Notes under the pieces: generated by a model
What the model saw: only the letters and a program-made list of their open reading frames with translations
What the model was told of the DNA's origin: nothing
Database searches by the model: none
Assembly (NCBI GenBank): GCA_010031735.1
Contig: RGZB01000011.1
Coordinates: 1 to 53,868 of the forward strand
From: Pseudomonadota bacterium
Lineage (GTDB): Bacteria > Pseudomonadota > Alphaproteobacteria > Rickettsiales > RGZB01
Length of the DNA stretch: 53,868 nt
Direction of reading: 5' to 3'
Translations under genes and position numbers: made by a program
Part shown: positions 1-8,873 of the stretch, piece after piece
How the letters are laid out: each line of letters begins with the position of its first letter
Position numbering within the stretch: the stretch's first letter is position 1

Positions 1-18
1 CTCTTCCGCGCGGAAGAG
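1..18. repeat. Perfect 18-bp palindrome at window edge
   Basis: CTCTTCCGCGCGGAAGAG reads the same on both strands. It lies 29 bases beyond the stop codon of the minus-strand gene ending at 48, so it could be the stem of that gene's terminator. The downstream side, where a T-run would be, lies outside the window, so this cannot be decided. Confidence 0.5.
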
Positions 19-47
19 GGAGTAGGGAGAGATTGTGTCGAATGTAA

Positions 48-413
48 TCAGCGCAGGTAGTAACCGTAGAACCTGAGCAGTTTCTCGGTCACGGTGAAGT
101 GGATCCCGAAGGCGTCTCGGCGCGTCAGATAGTCCTCCTTCACCATCTCGAAGAGCGCGCAGACCATCTCACTGGCGTACGCCTGCTGGCTCTTCATCAG
201 CTGGAAGCTACCGAAGTAGGCCCCGTGCATCCGCTCCGCCGCCTCCTCGGAGAGCGCGAAGCAGAAGATCTCGTCCATCTCGACCTCCTCCCACCGGTTG
301 CCGTTCACGGCGAGGAAGGTGGCGATCAGGGCGACCCAGGCCTCCTTCTGTGGCGATTTGAGCACAGAGTGGGGGAACAGGCAGTGGATCTCGTTCGGCA
401 TGAACTTGGCCAT
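48..413 (-). CDS. Hypothetical protein, compositionally foreign
   Basis: 121 residues, no family recognised. The ATG at 413 is preferred over a GTG at 437 because GAGGG lies about 9 bases before the ATG. The protein is mostly soluble-looking, rich in aromatic and acidic residues (for example NRWEEVEMDEIFCFAL), with no signal peptide or clear membrane segment. Its codon use is unlike the rest of the window: almost every third base is G or C (GAG, CTC, GTC, ATC), while neighbours such as pstB mix GAA, TTA and GCA freely. The 300 bases upstream are much more AT-rich. This suggests transfer from a GC-rich donor. A plus-strand reading frame across the same bases is judged to be its shadow. Confidence 0.6.
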   Translation of the reverse strand: MAKFMPNEIHCLFPHSVLKSPQKEAWVALIATFLAVNGNRWEEVEMDEIFCFALSEEAAERMHGAYFGSFQLMKSQQAYASEMVCALFEMVKEDYLTRRDAFGIHFTVTEKLLRFYGYYLR

Positions 414-493
414 CGTCTCAGACCCTCGACAAAGCACACGACGCTAGATACCGATGCTCTTTTCGGTAGGTACATCATGCGCTACCAACATGG

Positions 494-528
494 ACCCAGT
501 TACACGTGCGATTCACGTGTTCATGGGT
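494..528. promoter_or_regulatory. Long interrupted dyad, candidate operator
   Basis: A symmetric 35-bp element: ACCCA (494-498), three unpaired bases, ACACGTG (502-508), a 5-base centre CGATT, CACGTGT (514-520), three unpaired bases, TGGGT (524-528). Both arms match perfectly and the spacing is symmetric. It lies about 80 bases upstream of the gene starting at 413, as an operator for a dimeric regulator might. A hairpin in RNA is equally possible. No regulator gene is adjacent. Confidence 0.4.
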
Positions 529-640
529 GTACGCGTATTCAGGCGATCAAAGCAGTGTGTACTATAGCGCAAAGAATGTTACAGCAGGGTTAAATAACAA
601 AATAATAATGTAATTATGGGGTGGCCTAGGTTTTAGGCAT

Positions 641-668
641 AAAAAAACCACCTGTTGCAGCGAGGTGG
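641..668 (-). terminator. Rho-independent terminator (second of a tandem)
   Basis: Read on the minus strand: stem CCACCT, a 9-base loop, AGGTGG, then seven T. It lies directly beyond the stronger hairpin at 673-703 and gives a backup stop for the unit ending at 728. Confidence 0.65.
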
Positions 669-672
669 CAGC

Positions 673-703
673 AAAAAAGCGCGCCTCTTTGGCACGCTTT
701 TTT
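673..703 (-). terminator. Rho-independent terminator, probably bidirectional
   Basis: AAAAAAGCG and CGCTTTTTT form the outer stem, with GCC/GGC pairing inside around a short loop. A and T tracts flank it on both sides, so it can act in either direction. Its main client is the minus-strand gene ending at 728. Confidence 0.8.
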
Positions 704-727
704 ATAAAATAGATTGATCGGTAGATT

Positions 728-976
728 TTAAGCAGCGACCATGGTGGCGACTACATTCTCTGCGCTTTCGTCGGTTACCGCATTCGGGATACCCCAGCCG
801 CTCGTGACGACGACACCGAGCTCCTTCGGCGCGAAGTTCGTGAGGCCTTTCTGTTTGGCTTTCTCGAAATGCGCTTCATTCACGAGCAGATAAACATAGT
901 ACGATTCACCCGCTTCGTTCGTGCAGGTGAGGCGTTCCAGGTTATATTTCTTCTGTGCGATTGCGAACTGTTTCAT
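728..976 (-). CDS. Hypothetical small protein, second gene of a CtrA-box unit
   Basis: 82 residues, no family recognised. The ATG at 976 follows the upstream gene's TAG with one base between, and AGGAGG lies about 14 bases before it. An upstream in-frame start at 1021 would overlap the previous gene by 44 bases and is less likely. The sequence is soluble and mixed (YYVYLLVNEAHFEKAKQKGL, then a Gly/Val-rich part and an Ala/Val-rich tail), with one cysteine. It must be co-transcribed with the 255-residue protein before it, and the unit ends at the tandem terminators at 641-703. Function unknown. Confidence 0.65.
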   Translation of the reverse strand: MKQFAIAQKKYNLERLTCTNEAGESYYVYLLVNEAHFEKAKQKGLTNFAPKELGVVVTSGWGIPNAVTDESAENVVATMVAA

Positions 977-977
977 A

Positions 978-1745
978 CTACTTATCGATGCCTCCTGCTT
1001 TACCGATACCCAGACTTTCAAGCACGGATTTTACTGCATGTTTGAGCGCAGGGCCAATGCCTTTTTTGATCGTGACCGTATCCACTTCTTTCGGTTTTTC
1101 ATCGAGCGGTACCGGGCCTTTATCATCTTTTGCGGGTGGCAGGCCGAGATCTTCGTCGGCGAGTTTTAGATCCGCGATGCTTTTATCAATCGCCTTGTTC
1201 AATATACCGAGTGAACGCGTAAGTGCATCTGCGATGCGTTCACGGTAATCGGCAATATGGGCAGGATCTGCAAGGTTATTGATTACGCTGTCACGGCCTA
1301 TCTCTTCATAATGCGCCGTGAGGAGGGAGGGGGTGATAACCCTGCCCTGGAGATCCGGCTTCAAAGAACTTAAGGGCCTGTTGCCGACTAATACGTCATT
1401 GGGCAATCCCTTAAACGCACCTGTCGCAATTGTGTCGAATTCTTTTACGAGCGCTTCTACACCTTCTTTATTGTCGGCCGCCACATAGCGGTCGTTGTTT
1501 ATGTCATCAAATATGGCTGTGAGCTGGTCGCCAAGTACAGGTGTTCCTTTCGTGTTAAAGCCGCGTACAAGATCGGCACGAAATATGACGGTAGCGCTGC
1601 TAAAGTCCCGCGCGTCTCTGACTGCAGCGTTATGTCCTGCCGTGTTCGGAGCGAACCCGCCTGTACGATCGCGGATGAATTCACGCGCGGCTAAGGCAAA
1701 TAGTTGTAATTTCTCACCACGTAATTCCGTTACTGTATCAGCCAT
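978..1745 (-). CDS. Hypothetical protein, first gene of a CtrA-box unit
   Basis: 255 residues, no family recognised. The start is supported by AGGGGAA about 8 bases upstream. No signal peptide or membrane segment. The first 200 residues look like a soluble, mainly helical domain. A charged Pro/Lys/Asp linker follows (around 205-225) and then a short basic helix ending GIGKAGGIDK. Its promoter has a perfect CtrA-type box (1796-1810) and, 11 bases on, a TATACT -10 element, so control by CtrA is inferred. It forms a two-gene unit with the 82-residue gene downstream. The stretch of 93 bases between it and pstB makes co-transcription with pst unlikely. Confidence 0.75.
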   Translation of the reverse strand: MADTVTELRGEKLQLFALAAREFIRDRTGGFAPNTAGHNAAVRDARDFSSATVIFRADLVRGFNTKGTPVLGDQLTAIFDDINNDRYVAADNKEGVEALVKEFDTIATGAFKGLPNDVLVGNRPLSSLKPDLQGRVITPSLLTAHYEEIGRDSVINNLADPAHIADYRERIADALTRSLGILNKAIDKSIADLKLADEDLGLPPAKDDKGPVPLDEKPKEVDTVTIKKGIGPALKHAVKSVLESLGIGKAGGIDK

Positions 1746-1778
1746 ACAACTTCCCCTTCATATGTTAGCGTAAAGAAT

Positions 1779-1810
1779 AGTATAGCGGACAAAGATTAAA
1801 GAATTGTTAA
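1779..1810 (-). promoter_or_regulatory. CtrA-type promoter: TTAA-N7-TTAA plus -10
   Basis: The box TTAA-N7-TTAA is at 1796-1810. On the minus strand 11 bases separate it from TATACT (1779-1784). The arrangement, with the box taking the -35 place, is that of known CtrA-activated promoters. It drives the unknown pair at 728-1745. Confidence 0.75.
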
Positions 1811-1838
1811 GCCCAAATGGCAACAAAATCCTTATAAA

Positions 1839-2621
1839 TCAACCATATCGTCCGGTGATGTAGTCTTCCGTCTGCTTGTTTTTGGGGCGGGTGAAGATCT
1901 GGCTGGTTTCGCCGAATTCCACCAATTTGCCCAGATGGAAGAAGCCGGTGTAGTCCGAAACACGCGCGGCTTGCTGCATCGAGTGGGTGACGATCACGAT
2001 GGTGAATTTCTTTTTCAGCTCGTGTATAAGCTCTTCGATGATCGCGGTGGCGATCGGGTCCAGCGCGGAACACGGCTCATCCATCAGGATCACTTCCGGG
2101 TTCACCGCAATGGCGCGCGCGATACACAAACGCTGCTGCTGACCGCCGGAGAGCGACGTGCCGGAATCCTGCAGACGGTCCTTTACCTCTTTCCACAACC
2201 CCGCTTTGGTGAGCGCATCTTCGACGATCGCATCGGCCTCTTTTTTCTTGGTGAGCATACCGTGGATGCGCGGACCGTACGTCACGTTCTCGTAAATCGA
2301 TTTCGGGAACGGGTTCGGTTTCTGGAATACCATGCCGACCTTGCGGCGCAGGAATACGACGTCGACATCGGTGTCGTAGATGTTCTTGCCATCAAGTTCG
2401 ACACGGCCTTGGATACGGCAGCCCTCGACCGTATCGTTCATACGGTTCAGGCAGCGCAGGAAGGTGGATTTACCGCAGCCGGACGGGCCGATCAGCGCAG
2501 TGACACTATTCTTCGCGACATTGAGGTCAACACCGAAGAGGGCTTGTTTCTGGCCGTAATATACATCCAGATGTTTGGCACTCATGCGTGCGTATTCGAC
2601 TAAATCTTTTTCTTTCGCCAT
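1839..2621 (-). CDS. pstB: Phosphate ABC transporter ATP-binding protein PstB
   Basis: 260 residues, normal PstB length. It hydrolyses ATP to drive high-affinity phosphate import through the PstC/PstA channel at the inner membrane. Walker A is GPSGCGKST at residues 45-53, the ABC signature LSGGQQQR and Walker B VILMDEP follow, and FQKPNPFP is typical of PstB. The start could also be Met13, which leaves the fold intact. It is the last gene of the minus-strand run phoR-pstC-pstA-pstB; pstA ends 9 bases upstream. In most relatives phoU follows; here the next gene downstream is an unrelated unknown with its own promoter. Confidence 0.97.
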   Translation of the reverse strand: MAKEKDLVEYARMSAKHLDVYYGQKQALFGVDLNVAKNSVTALIGPSGCGKSTFLRCLNRMNDTVEGCRIQGRVELDGKNIYDTDVDVVFLRRKVGMVFQKPNPFPKSIYENVTYGPRIHGMLTKKKEADAIVEDALTKAGLWKEVKDRLQDSGTSLSGGQQQRLCIARAIAVNPEVILMDEPCSALDPIATAIIEELIHELKKKFTIVIVTHSMQQAARVSDYTGFFHLGKLVEFGETSQIFTRPKNKQTEDYITGRYG

Positions 2622-2630
2622 GATCTTACC

Positions 2631-3941
2631 TTACCATTTACGCTCAAATTTCTTGCGCACCCATGCAGCACATGCATTGGCTACGATTAACACGACCAGT
2701 AGTATCAGGATCGCCGCCGAGGTACGTTCGCGGAAGCCCATCTCCGGACTGTCGGACCAGAGATAGATCTGCACCGGCATCGCCGTCGCGGGGGATAGGA
2801 AACTCGTCGGCACATCGGCCACGAATGCGACCATCCCGATCAGGATCAGCGGTGCGGTTTCGCCGAGTGCGCGCGCGATCGAAAGAATCGTACCGGTCAT
2901 GATGCCCGGGAGTGCAAGCGGCAGGGTGTGGTGGATCACGACCTGCAGCGGCGAGGCGCCGAGTGCACTGGCGGCATCACGGATCGAGGGAGGTACGGAT
3001 TTCAGGCTGGTGCGTGTGGTGATGATGATGATCGGCAGCACCATGAGGGCAAGTGTCAAGCCACCGGCAAGCGAGGAGGAGCGTGGCAAGCCCAGCATGT
3101 TGAGATAAAGCCATAGGCCCAAGAGGCCGTATACGATCGAAGGGACGGCCGCGAGGTTGTTGATGTTCACCTCCACGATGTCGGTGAGCGTGTTGCGCGG
3201 CGCGAACTCCTCGAGATAGACCGCCGTCAGCACACCCAGTGGGAATGCGAGCAGCATGCAGGAAACGATCACGAACAGCGAGCCGAGCGCCGCACCCAAG
3301 ATACCCGCCTGTTCCGGCTCCCGCGAATCCGAGGAGTCGAAGAAGATGTGGTTGAAGCGGACATGCACGCGACCTTCGTTCTTCAGCGTATCGAACCAGT
3401 GGATTTCATTATCGCTTAGCGTGCGGAGATTTTCCGGTGCGGAACGGTCGATGGTGCCTTTGCGGAGCAGGTCCAAGCTAGAGGAAGCCAGCAGCGGCAC
3501 CTCTACGGTGGTGCCTATCAGGTTCGGGTCTTTCAGCACACGGTCCCTCAGTGCATCGGAGGCATTCTTGCTGATCAGGCCGAAGAGTTTGAAGGTTTGC
3601 GCGCGGTCGGTCGCGGCCTCCGGGAAGCGCGCGAGAAGGGCATCCTGGATGAGTGCGTTATAATCCGCACCCCGCAGCACATCTTCCGTACGGGCGCCGG
3701 TGGGGTCGATCGTCTCGGCTTTGAAGGTGACCGGCAGCGTGATGGTGGTGTACGTGAAGGCGCCGATACCGCTCATGAAGATATTGATGAGTAAGAAGCT
3801 CAAGAAAAGGAAGGTGAAGCCCACCGCAGCAAGGCCGAAGAAACGGAAACGGCGCTCTTTGCGATGGCGCGCAGCGATCTGCTTTGCGACCTTGGCGGAC
3901 GCTATCAACATGTTCTTTTCGGTAGGGTTCGTCGTTGCCAT
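2631..3941 (-). CDS. pstA: Phosphate ABC transporter permease PstA
   Basis: 436 residues, longer than E. coli PstA (about 300) because it carries the N-terminal extension seen in alphaproteobacteria (DUF3333 type): a cytoplasmic basic segment, one membrane helix around 35-57, and a periplasmic domain up to about residue 220. The permease core follows with five or six membrane helices and the EAA-like loop ALGASPLQVVIHHTLPLALPG, which contacts PstB. With PstC it forms the phosphate channel. One base separates it from pstC and 9 from pstB, so the three are one operon. Confidence 0.96.
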   Translation of the reverse strand: MATTNPTEKNMLIASAKVAKQIAARHRKERRFRFFGLAAVGFTFLFLSFLLINIFMSGIGAFTYTTITLPVTFKAETIDPTGARTEDVLRGADYNALIQDALLARFPEAATDRAQTFKLFGLISKNASDALRDRVLKDPNLIGTTVEVPLLASSSLDLLRKGTIDRSAPENLRTLSDNEIHWFDTLKNEGRVHVRFNHIFFDSSDSREPEQAGILGAALGSLFVIVSCMLLAFPLGVLTAVYLEEFAPRNTLTDIVEVNINNLAAVPSIVYGLLGLWLYLNMLGLPRSSSLAGGLTLALMVLPIIIITTRTSLKSVPPSIRDAASALGASPLQVVIHHTLPLALPGIMTGTILSIARALGETAPLILIGMVAFVADVPTSFLSPATAMPVQIYLWSDSPEMGFRERTSAAILILLVVLIVANACAAWVRKKFERKW

Positions 3942-3942
3942 A

Positions 3943-5202
3943 TCAGTCGTATTTCTCGCGGTATTTACGGACGATCAGTAACGCCACGACGTTCAGCGCG
4001 AGTGTCACCAGGAAGAGCGTGAGGCCGAGCGCGAATGCCGCTAAGGTTTTGGGGCTGTCGAACTCCTGGTCGCCGACGAGCAGTGTCACGATCTGCACCG
4101 TAACCGTGGTAACGGAATTGAGCGGATTCAAGGTCAGGTTCGCGGATAAACCTGCGGCCATCACGACGATCATGGTTTCGCCGATACCGCGGGAGATCGC
4201 CAGCAGCACCGCACCGGCAATGCCCGGAAGTGCCGCAGGGATAATGACTTTCTTTACGGTTTCCGAACGCGTGGCGCCCAGGCCCAGCGACGCATCTTTC
4301 AGCGAACGCGGGACGGCGTTCATCACGTCGTCGGAGAGGGATAAGATGAACGGTATGATCATGATGCCCATGGTGACACCTGCGGCAAGCGCACTCTCGG
4401 AGGCGATATTGATACCCATGGATGCACCCAGATTACGCAGTGCGGGTGCGAACGCCACGACGGCGAAAAAGCCATACACCACGGTGGGGATGCCGGCCAG
4501 GATCTCCAGGAACGGTTTGATGCGGTTACGGAATGTTGGCGTGGCGTATTCTGAGATATAAATCGCACTCATCAATCCTACCGGCGTTGCCACCAGCATG
4601 GCGATGAAGGTGATCATCAGTGTGCCGAGGAAGACCGGTACGGCACCGAATGCACCCGAACTGCCGGCTTGGTCGGCACGCATAGCCATCTGCGGGCTCC
4701 ACTGTAAACCGAAAAGGAAATCGATGACAGAAATATGTTTGAAGAAGCGTGTCGCCTCGATCACGACGGAAAGGAAGATGAAGACCGTGATCGATACCGA
4801 AAGAAGCGTCGCGGCCCACAGGATCACGCGGCCCCAACCCTCCGCATGGTGACGTGCATGGAACCCGGGCGAGAGGAGCGTGAAAAGCGTGCCGAAACTT
4901 GCGCCCGCAACGCCGAGCGTAACCATGGCACGCAGAAAGGTCGTGCTTTCACCGATCTTGCCGAAAATAAGCGTGTACGCAATCAGCATGAGAAGCGCCG
5001 GAACCATGGTCCAGAAAAACGCGCAAATGCCATAGTAACCCGGCAGTGCGGCGAGCTCGGCATTGTGCTGTCTGGCTTCCGATACCACGAAACGGCGGGC
5101 AAAAACGAAGGCTGCGGCACTTGCGGCGACTAAGATCAGTAGAATAACCGAAACGCTCATTAACATCTGCCAAGTTGGGTGGTTGCTTTTTAAGGAAACC
5201 AT
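3943..5202 (-). CDS. pstC: Phosphate ABC transporter permease PstC
   Basis: 419 residues. It has an N-terminal extension with about three membrane helices (residues 14-160) before the usual PstC core. The EAA-like loop LGATRSETVKKVIIPAALPG is present, as is the conserved SRGIGETM segment. It pairs with PstA in phosphate import. The ATG at 5202 has only a G-rich stretch upstream and no clean Shine-Dalgarno; Met13 is an alternative start. It is the first gene of the pst trio; the 133-base gap to phoR holds an inverted repeat. No pstS (periplasmic phosphate-binding protein) lies nearby, so that gene must be elsewhere. Confidence 0.96.
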   Translation of the reverse strand: MVSLKSNHPTWQMLMSVSVILLILVAASAAAFVFARRFVVSEARQHNAELAALPGYYGICAFFWTMVPALLMLIAYTLIFGKIGESTTFLRAMVTLGVAGASFGTLFTLLSPGFHARHHAEGWGRVILWAATLLSVSITVFIFLSVVIEATRFFKHISVIDFLFGLQWSPQMAMRADQAGSSGAFGAVPVFLGTLMITFIAMLVATPVGLMSAIYISEYATPTFRNRIKPFLEILAGIPTVVYGFFAVVAFAPALRNLGASMGINIASESALAAGVTMGIMIIPFILSLSDDVMNAVPRSLKDASLGLGATRSETVKKVIIPAALPGIAGAVLLAISRGIGETMIVVMAAGLSANLTLNPLNSVTTVTVQIVTLLVGDQEFDSPKTLAAFALGLTLFLVTLALNVVALLIVRKYREKYD

Positions 5203-5281
5203 ACCCCCCGAAACGGCATGGCCCTGAATGTGCCAACACCATACGGGTTCTGGTCAAAAAGGCAAGAGCGGCAGCACAGTC

Positions 5282-5309
5282 ATTTCGATAATACGGCGGA
5301 AATCGAAAT
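5282..5309. repeat. Inverted repeat between phoR and pstC
   Basis: ATTTCGAT (5282-5289) and ATCGAAAT (5302-5309) are perfect arms around a 12-base centre. It lies about 80 bases upstream of pstC. There is no T-run, so a terminator is unlikely; an operator for the pst operon is possible. It does not match the direct-repeat layout of a Pho box. Confidence 0.35.
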
Positions 5310-5335
5310 AAGATAAAAGGCTGATATATAGTTAT

Positions 5336-6769
5336 TTATTGCTCAATATCATCCGGTAATGCCAAGATTACCGTAAAGGTGCTGCCTTTGCCGGGCTCAC
5401 TTTCGATCTCGAGCATGCCGTGGTGGCGTTCCAATATCTGTTTGACGATCGCAAGCCCAAGGCCGGTGCCGCCCACTTCGCGTGAACGAGCCTTATCGAC
5501 ACGGTAGAAACGTTCGGTCAGACGGGGGAGGTGCTCGGCGGCAATACCCTCGCCCTGGTCGCGGACGCTGATCTCGATCACTTCCTTCGCGCCCCGCAGC
5601 CATTTATCACGCGTATAGCGGTTCGGCATGCGGCTGCCAGTGATGTTCACGACGCTGTTCTCCGGGCTGTATTTGATGGCGTTCGAGACCAGATTGTAAA
5701 ATACCTGCTCGAGTTCGCCCTCATCCCCGATGATGCTCGGCAGGCGGCGTTCGAACTTCATACTGAGGCGGATATTCTTCTTCTTCGCTTCCCAGGATAA
5801 GCTGTTCTTTGCGGCCCGCATGGTGAGGGACAGCACGACCGGGTCGGTAGGCGGCGTTTGTGAGCGTTTCTCGATCTTGGATAGCGAGAGGAGATCCTTT
5901 ACGAGCTTGGTCATACGCTCTGCCTGCTCGGCCATGATCTTCAGGAATTTATCCCGCGCCTCTTCATCGTCGCGCGCCGGGCCGCGCAAGGTTTCGATGA
6001 AGCCGGTCAAGGTGGTAAGCGGTGTACGGATCTCGTGGCTCGCGTTTGCGACGAAATCGGCGAAGCTTTGCTCCGTGCGGCGGATCTCGGTCACGTCATG
6101 CATCGTCAAGATCACCGCGATGCCGCCCGGGGACAGGATCGGAAGGCGTTCGATATGTACGATATAGTCACGGTAGATCGGGTCTTCGAGCACACATTCC
6201 ACATCGATGCCCCGGCGGGTCTCCATCACCTGTTTCAGGGCCTTCTGTATGGTGGGTTTGGAAATAATCGTCTGGATGGTTTCCGTATAGAAGCGGCCAA
6301 ATGCCAGCTGTGCTGTGGAATTGGTGCGCACCACGTTCATTTGTTCGTCGAGCATCACGAGGATGTCGGGTAGGCTATCGATCAGAATCTTGCTCTCGGC
6401 CAGAAGCGTCTCAAGTTGGTTTTTCCTGTCGTTCCAGGAATGGTTGAGGCGTTCTACGGCAGCCGATAATTCTTCGACGTTGTTCAGGAAGGTAAGGTCT
6501 GGCGCCTGGGCTTTCTTATCCTGCGAAAGCTCATCCACATAGCGGGTGAGTGCGGCGAGATTGGCGATGTATGGGCGTACGAAGATGATCGAGAGCAGGA
6601 AGATCGCGCCGATGCCCAGTATCGCTTCATTGAAAGTAAGTAAATTGTAGACGCTATAGATCATGAGCACCATGGCCGGCGGCAATACGATGATCGCAGC
6701 GCCCTTAAATAGGGTGCGCCAATGGATGGGTGCAGCCTTCTGTTTGCGTGAGCGGCGCAGCCGAAGCAT
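5336..6769 (-). CDS. phoR: Phosphate-regulon sensor histidine kinase PhoR
   Basis: 477 residues. Two membrane helices sit near the N-terminus (about 22-44 and 48-65), then a PAS-like domain (about 125-230), and a HisKA/HATPase_c kinase core. The phosphorylated histidine is His245 in SHEIRTP. The N-box reads FYNLVSNAIKYS, and the G boxes are RDQGEGI and GGTGLGLAI. Short periplasmic part, PAS domain and linkage to pstCAB identify it as PhoR. It starts six bases after the RTX gene stops and has no clear Shine-Dalgarno, so it may be translated from an RTX-phoR transcript. Its partner phoB is not in the window. Confidence 0.92.
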   Translation of the reverse strand: MLRLRRSRKQKAAPIHWRTLFKGAAIIVLPPAMVLMIYSVYNLLTFNEAILGIGAIFLLSIIFVRPYIANLAALTRYVDELSQDKKAQAPDLTFLNNVEELSAAVERLNHSWNDRKNQLETLLAESKILIDSLPDILVMLDEQMNVVRTNSTAQLAFGRFYTETIQTIISKPTIQKALKQVMETRRGIDVECVLEDPIYRDYIVHIERLPILSPGGIAVILTMHDVTEIRRTEQSFADFVANASHEIRTPLTTLTGFIETLRGPARDDEEARDKFLKIMAEQAERMTKLVKDLLSLSKIEKRSQTPPTDPVVLSLTMRAAKNSLSWEAKKKNIRLSMKFERRLPSIIGDEGELEQVFYNLVSNAIKYSPENSVVNITGSRMPNRYTRDKWLRGAKEVIEISVRDQGEGIAAEHLPRLTERFYRVDKARSREVGGTGLGLAIVKQILERHHGMLEIESEPGKGSTFTVILALPDDIEQ

Positions 6770-6775
6770 GCAGTA

Positions 6776-8665
6776 TTACGGTATTGCAGTGATGTCGGTG
6801 CTTGAGGGGCTCTCTGACGTACCCGCAAGCTCGATCAGCAGGTCGTTGGCACCAAAACCTGCCACGGAATCACAGCCGATCGCGAGGTATTTATGGCCCG
6901 CAAGCGCACCGCCCGTGATATTGATGATCTGTGAATCCCCATTGCCAGTACCGCCACTATTGAACGCGCCGTTCACCAATCCGGCTACGGCACTCAAGCT
7001 GTCAGCAGTCCCTGCGCGCGGTGTATAAACCGTGCGGTTGATCTCGACCGCAGCGATCATTATCTGGTCGGCTCCGGAACGGAAATCGGTGATGATATCG
7101 ACACCGTTCGCGACGTTCGAGCCGGTACCGTCCGCATAACGGAACTGGTCGCTGCTGGTGCCGCCTGTGAGGAGATCCGCACCCAGGCCACCGGAAATCG
7201 TATCGGCAAGATTGCCGCCGGTGATGGTGTCGGCACCAATGCCGCCGGTCACGCGCTCGCCGCCATCGCTCAGTTTTACCTTGGTTGCGCCGCCGGAGAG
7301 CTGGAATATCTCATCATCGGCGGCATGCAGGATCACGGTATGCGTTGGGCTCACCGCAGAAGCATTCACCGTGACGATGGGTGCAGCTTGCGTAGAGCTT
7401 GCGAAAATCTCGAGACTGCCGGTATCGGATCGGGAAACCAGTGCATCGTCGATGGCAATCACACCACTCTGCAATTGGATGACCTCTACGCCGGTGACAT
7501 TGTTGAAAAAGCCGGAAGAGAGGTTCACGCTTACCGGCGTGATCTTGAGCGTGTCGCGCCCCAAGCCACCTTCGATGCGGTCATTCTCGGTAAGTAACGT
7601 CACGTTATCCACTTGCAGGATATCGTCCCCCAGGCCACCGAGCATCGTATCGTTGCCCGTGCCGCCGATGATGCTGTCGTTGCCATCGCCGCCGATCAGT
7701 AAATCATCGCCTTCTTCGCCTTGCAGCGTGTCGTTATCGAGATTGCCGTACAGCGTGTCGTTGCCTTTGTCGCCTTCGATGCTATCGGCACCCTGTCCGC
7801 CTTGGATGATCTCCGCATTCACGCTGCCTAAGATCGTATCGTTACCCTGATTGCCGAACAACTGCACCGCGCTCCCGGCTGCCGCAGTGGCGGCAGAGAT
7901 GCTGTCGTTGCCAAGATTGCCGAGTACAATGGCGGTTTCGCCCGCGTGGGGAGCGACGATGATGTTATCGTTGCCCTGGCCGCCGTCGATCGTGTCGAAC
8001 CCGCTGCCGCTTACGATGGTGTCGTTACCTTGGCCGCCGTGGATGCTGTCGTTGCCGATATCGCCGGTGATGGAATCATCGCCCTCATTGCCTTCGACGC
8101 GGTTAGCGCCTTGGCCTGTGAAAATGGTATCATTACCCGCATTACCCTGGAGGCTATCGTCATCCGCGCCACCATTGATGTAATCACCATCGGCACCACC
8201 AAAGATCGTGTCGTTGCCGACATCGCCCACCAGCGAATCCTGGCCCGCATTCCCTTGCATGAAATCGCTGCCGCCATTGCCGAGGACCGTATCGTTACCG
8301 CCGCGGCCGAACATCGCATCGCCACCGCCGGTGCCGTTTAACGTATTCGCGCCATCATCGAGCGCGTTCGTCGAGCCTGCAGGAGGCACGGCGTTGGTGT
8401 TATCGCCGATAAAGACCTGACCGAGGCCCGGGAATAGTAAATTGTTGCTCGCAAACGCGTTGAGCGATGTGCCGGTAAGTGTGGCGATAGCCGGCGCGCC
8501 GAGCGCCATATCCGCGGTCTTGAATATCTGTACGGTGCCGGAAGTCGGCTCGAGGAACGTGTAGCGTGAAGCCTCGCCGTCCGCAAAAGTGAAAATGATT
8601 GAATCGTTGTTTGGATCAAATGCAGTCGTCTTACCTTTAAGACCACTGAATACAAAACTGGCCAT
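6776..8665 (-). CDS. RTX calcium-binding repeat protein (type I-secreted)
   Basis: 629 residues. Nonapeptide GGxGxDxxx repeats fill roughly 108-350, with a second array around 475-515 next to a serralysin-type C-terminal region ([10 protein letters not shown], then [13 protein letters not shown]). Such repeats fold as calcium-stabilised beta rolls on export through a type I secretion system, which is not encoded here. There is no N-terminal signal peptide, as expected. No catalytic domain is visible, so it may be structural or adhesive. The start has AGGGAG about 7 bases upstream. Its first residues ([11 protein letters not shown]) resemble those of the next RTX protein (MATFNFSAVKG), pointing to common ancestry. 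phoR follows six bases after its stop. Confidence 0.9.
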   Translation of the reverse strand: MASFVFSGLKGKTTAFDPNNDSIIFTFADGEASRYTFLEPTSGTVQIFKTADMALGAPAIATLTGTSLNAFASNNLLFPGLGQVFIGDNTNAVPPAGSTNALDDGANTLNGTGGGDAMFGRGGNDTVLGNGGSDFMQGNAGQDSLVGDVGNDTIFGGADGDYINGGADDDSLQGNAGNDTIFTGQGANRVEGNEGDDSITGDIGNDSIHGGQGNDTIVSGSGFDTIDGGQGNDNIIVAPHAGETAIVLGNLGNDSISAATAAAGSAVQLFGNQGNDTILGSVNAEIIQGGQGADSIEGDKGNDTLYGNLDNDTLQGEEGDDLLIGGDGNDSIIGGTGNDTMLGGLGDDILQVDNVTLLTENDRIEGGLGRDTLKITPVSVNLSSGFFNNVTGVEVIQLQSGVIAIDDALVSRSDTGSLEIFASSTQAAPIVTVNASAVSPTHTVILHAADDEIFQLSGGATKVKLSDGGERVTGGIGADTITGGNLADTISGGLGADLLTGGTSSDQFRYADGTGSNVANGVDIITDFRSGADQIMIAAVEINRTVYTPRAGTADSLSAVAGLVNGAFNSGGTGNGDSQIINITGGALAGHKYLAIGCDSVAGFGANDLLIELAGTSESPSSTDITAIP

Positions 8666-8735
8666 ACCTGACTCCCTATGTATTGGAAGAACAGTGTAGC
8701 GTTTTTTTTAGGTTAAATAAAGGGGTAGGGGGGAG

Positions 8736-8744
8736 TTATCCACA
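8736..8744 (+). other. Perfect DnaA box TTATCCACA
   Basis: Exact match to the consensus DnaA box, lying in the leader of the first RTX gene. It is single and not in an AT-rich cluster, so it does not mark an origin. DnaA could act here as a transcription factor, or the match may be chance. Confidence 0.35.
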
Positions 8745-8822
8745 GATTTCCAGTAAGCGTGGCAAAAATGTATGGTGCCTAGAAAGTGGTCTTGCTACGG
8801 ATAAAACCGCTGCATGCAAAAA

Positions 8823-8846
8823 GGGCGCTCCCGTGAAGGAGCGCCC
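8823..8846 (-). terminator. Rho-independent terminator of the second RTX gene
   Basis: GGGCGCTCC (8823-8831) pairs with GGAGCGCCC (8838-8846) around a 6-base loop. Read on the minus strand the stem is followed by five T. It lies 28 bases after the RTX stop codon and separates the two RTX genes into different transcripts. Confidence 0.9.
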
Positions 8847-8873
8847 CGTTTGTTTGATATTGTCTAGTGTTAA

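Larger units (their letters stand above)
414..727. other. Gene-free stretch of 314 bases
   Basis: This interval holds the dyad at 494-528, an AT-rich section around 590-620, and the tandem hairpins at 641-703 that terminate the minus-strand unit ending at 728. I see no credible coding sequence and no TTAA-N7-TTAA site in it. Confidence 0.6.

Noticed and set aside
99-593. Plus-strand open frame of 164 codons across the foreign small gene
   Set aside because: It lies antisense to a frame with a better Shine-Dalgarno and more protein-like composition; its translation is rich in His, Leu and Arg as expected from the reverse of a GC3-rich gene.
5203-5335. Pho box before pstC
   Set aside because: No pair of CTGTCAT-like direct repeats with 11-base periodicity could be found; only an inverted repeat is present.
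7700-8300. CRISPR-like or tandem DNA repeats
   Set aside because: The periodicity is that of the RTX nonapeptide codons in an intact reading frame, with no constant repeat and unique spacers.
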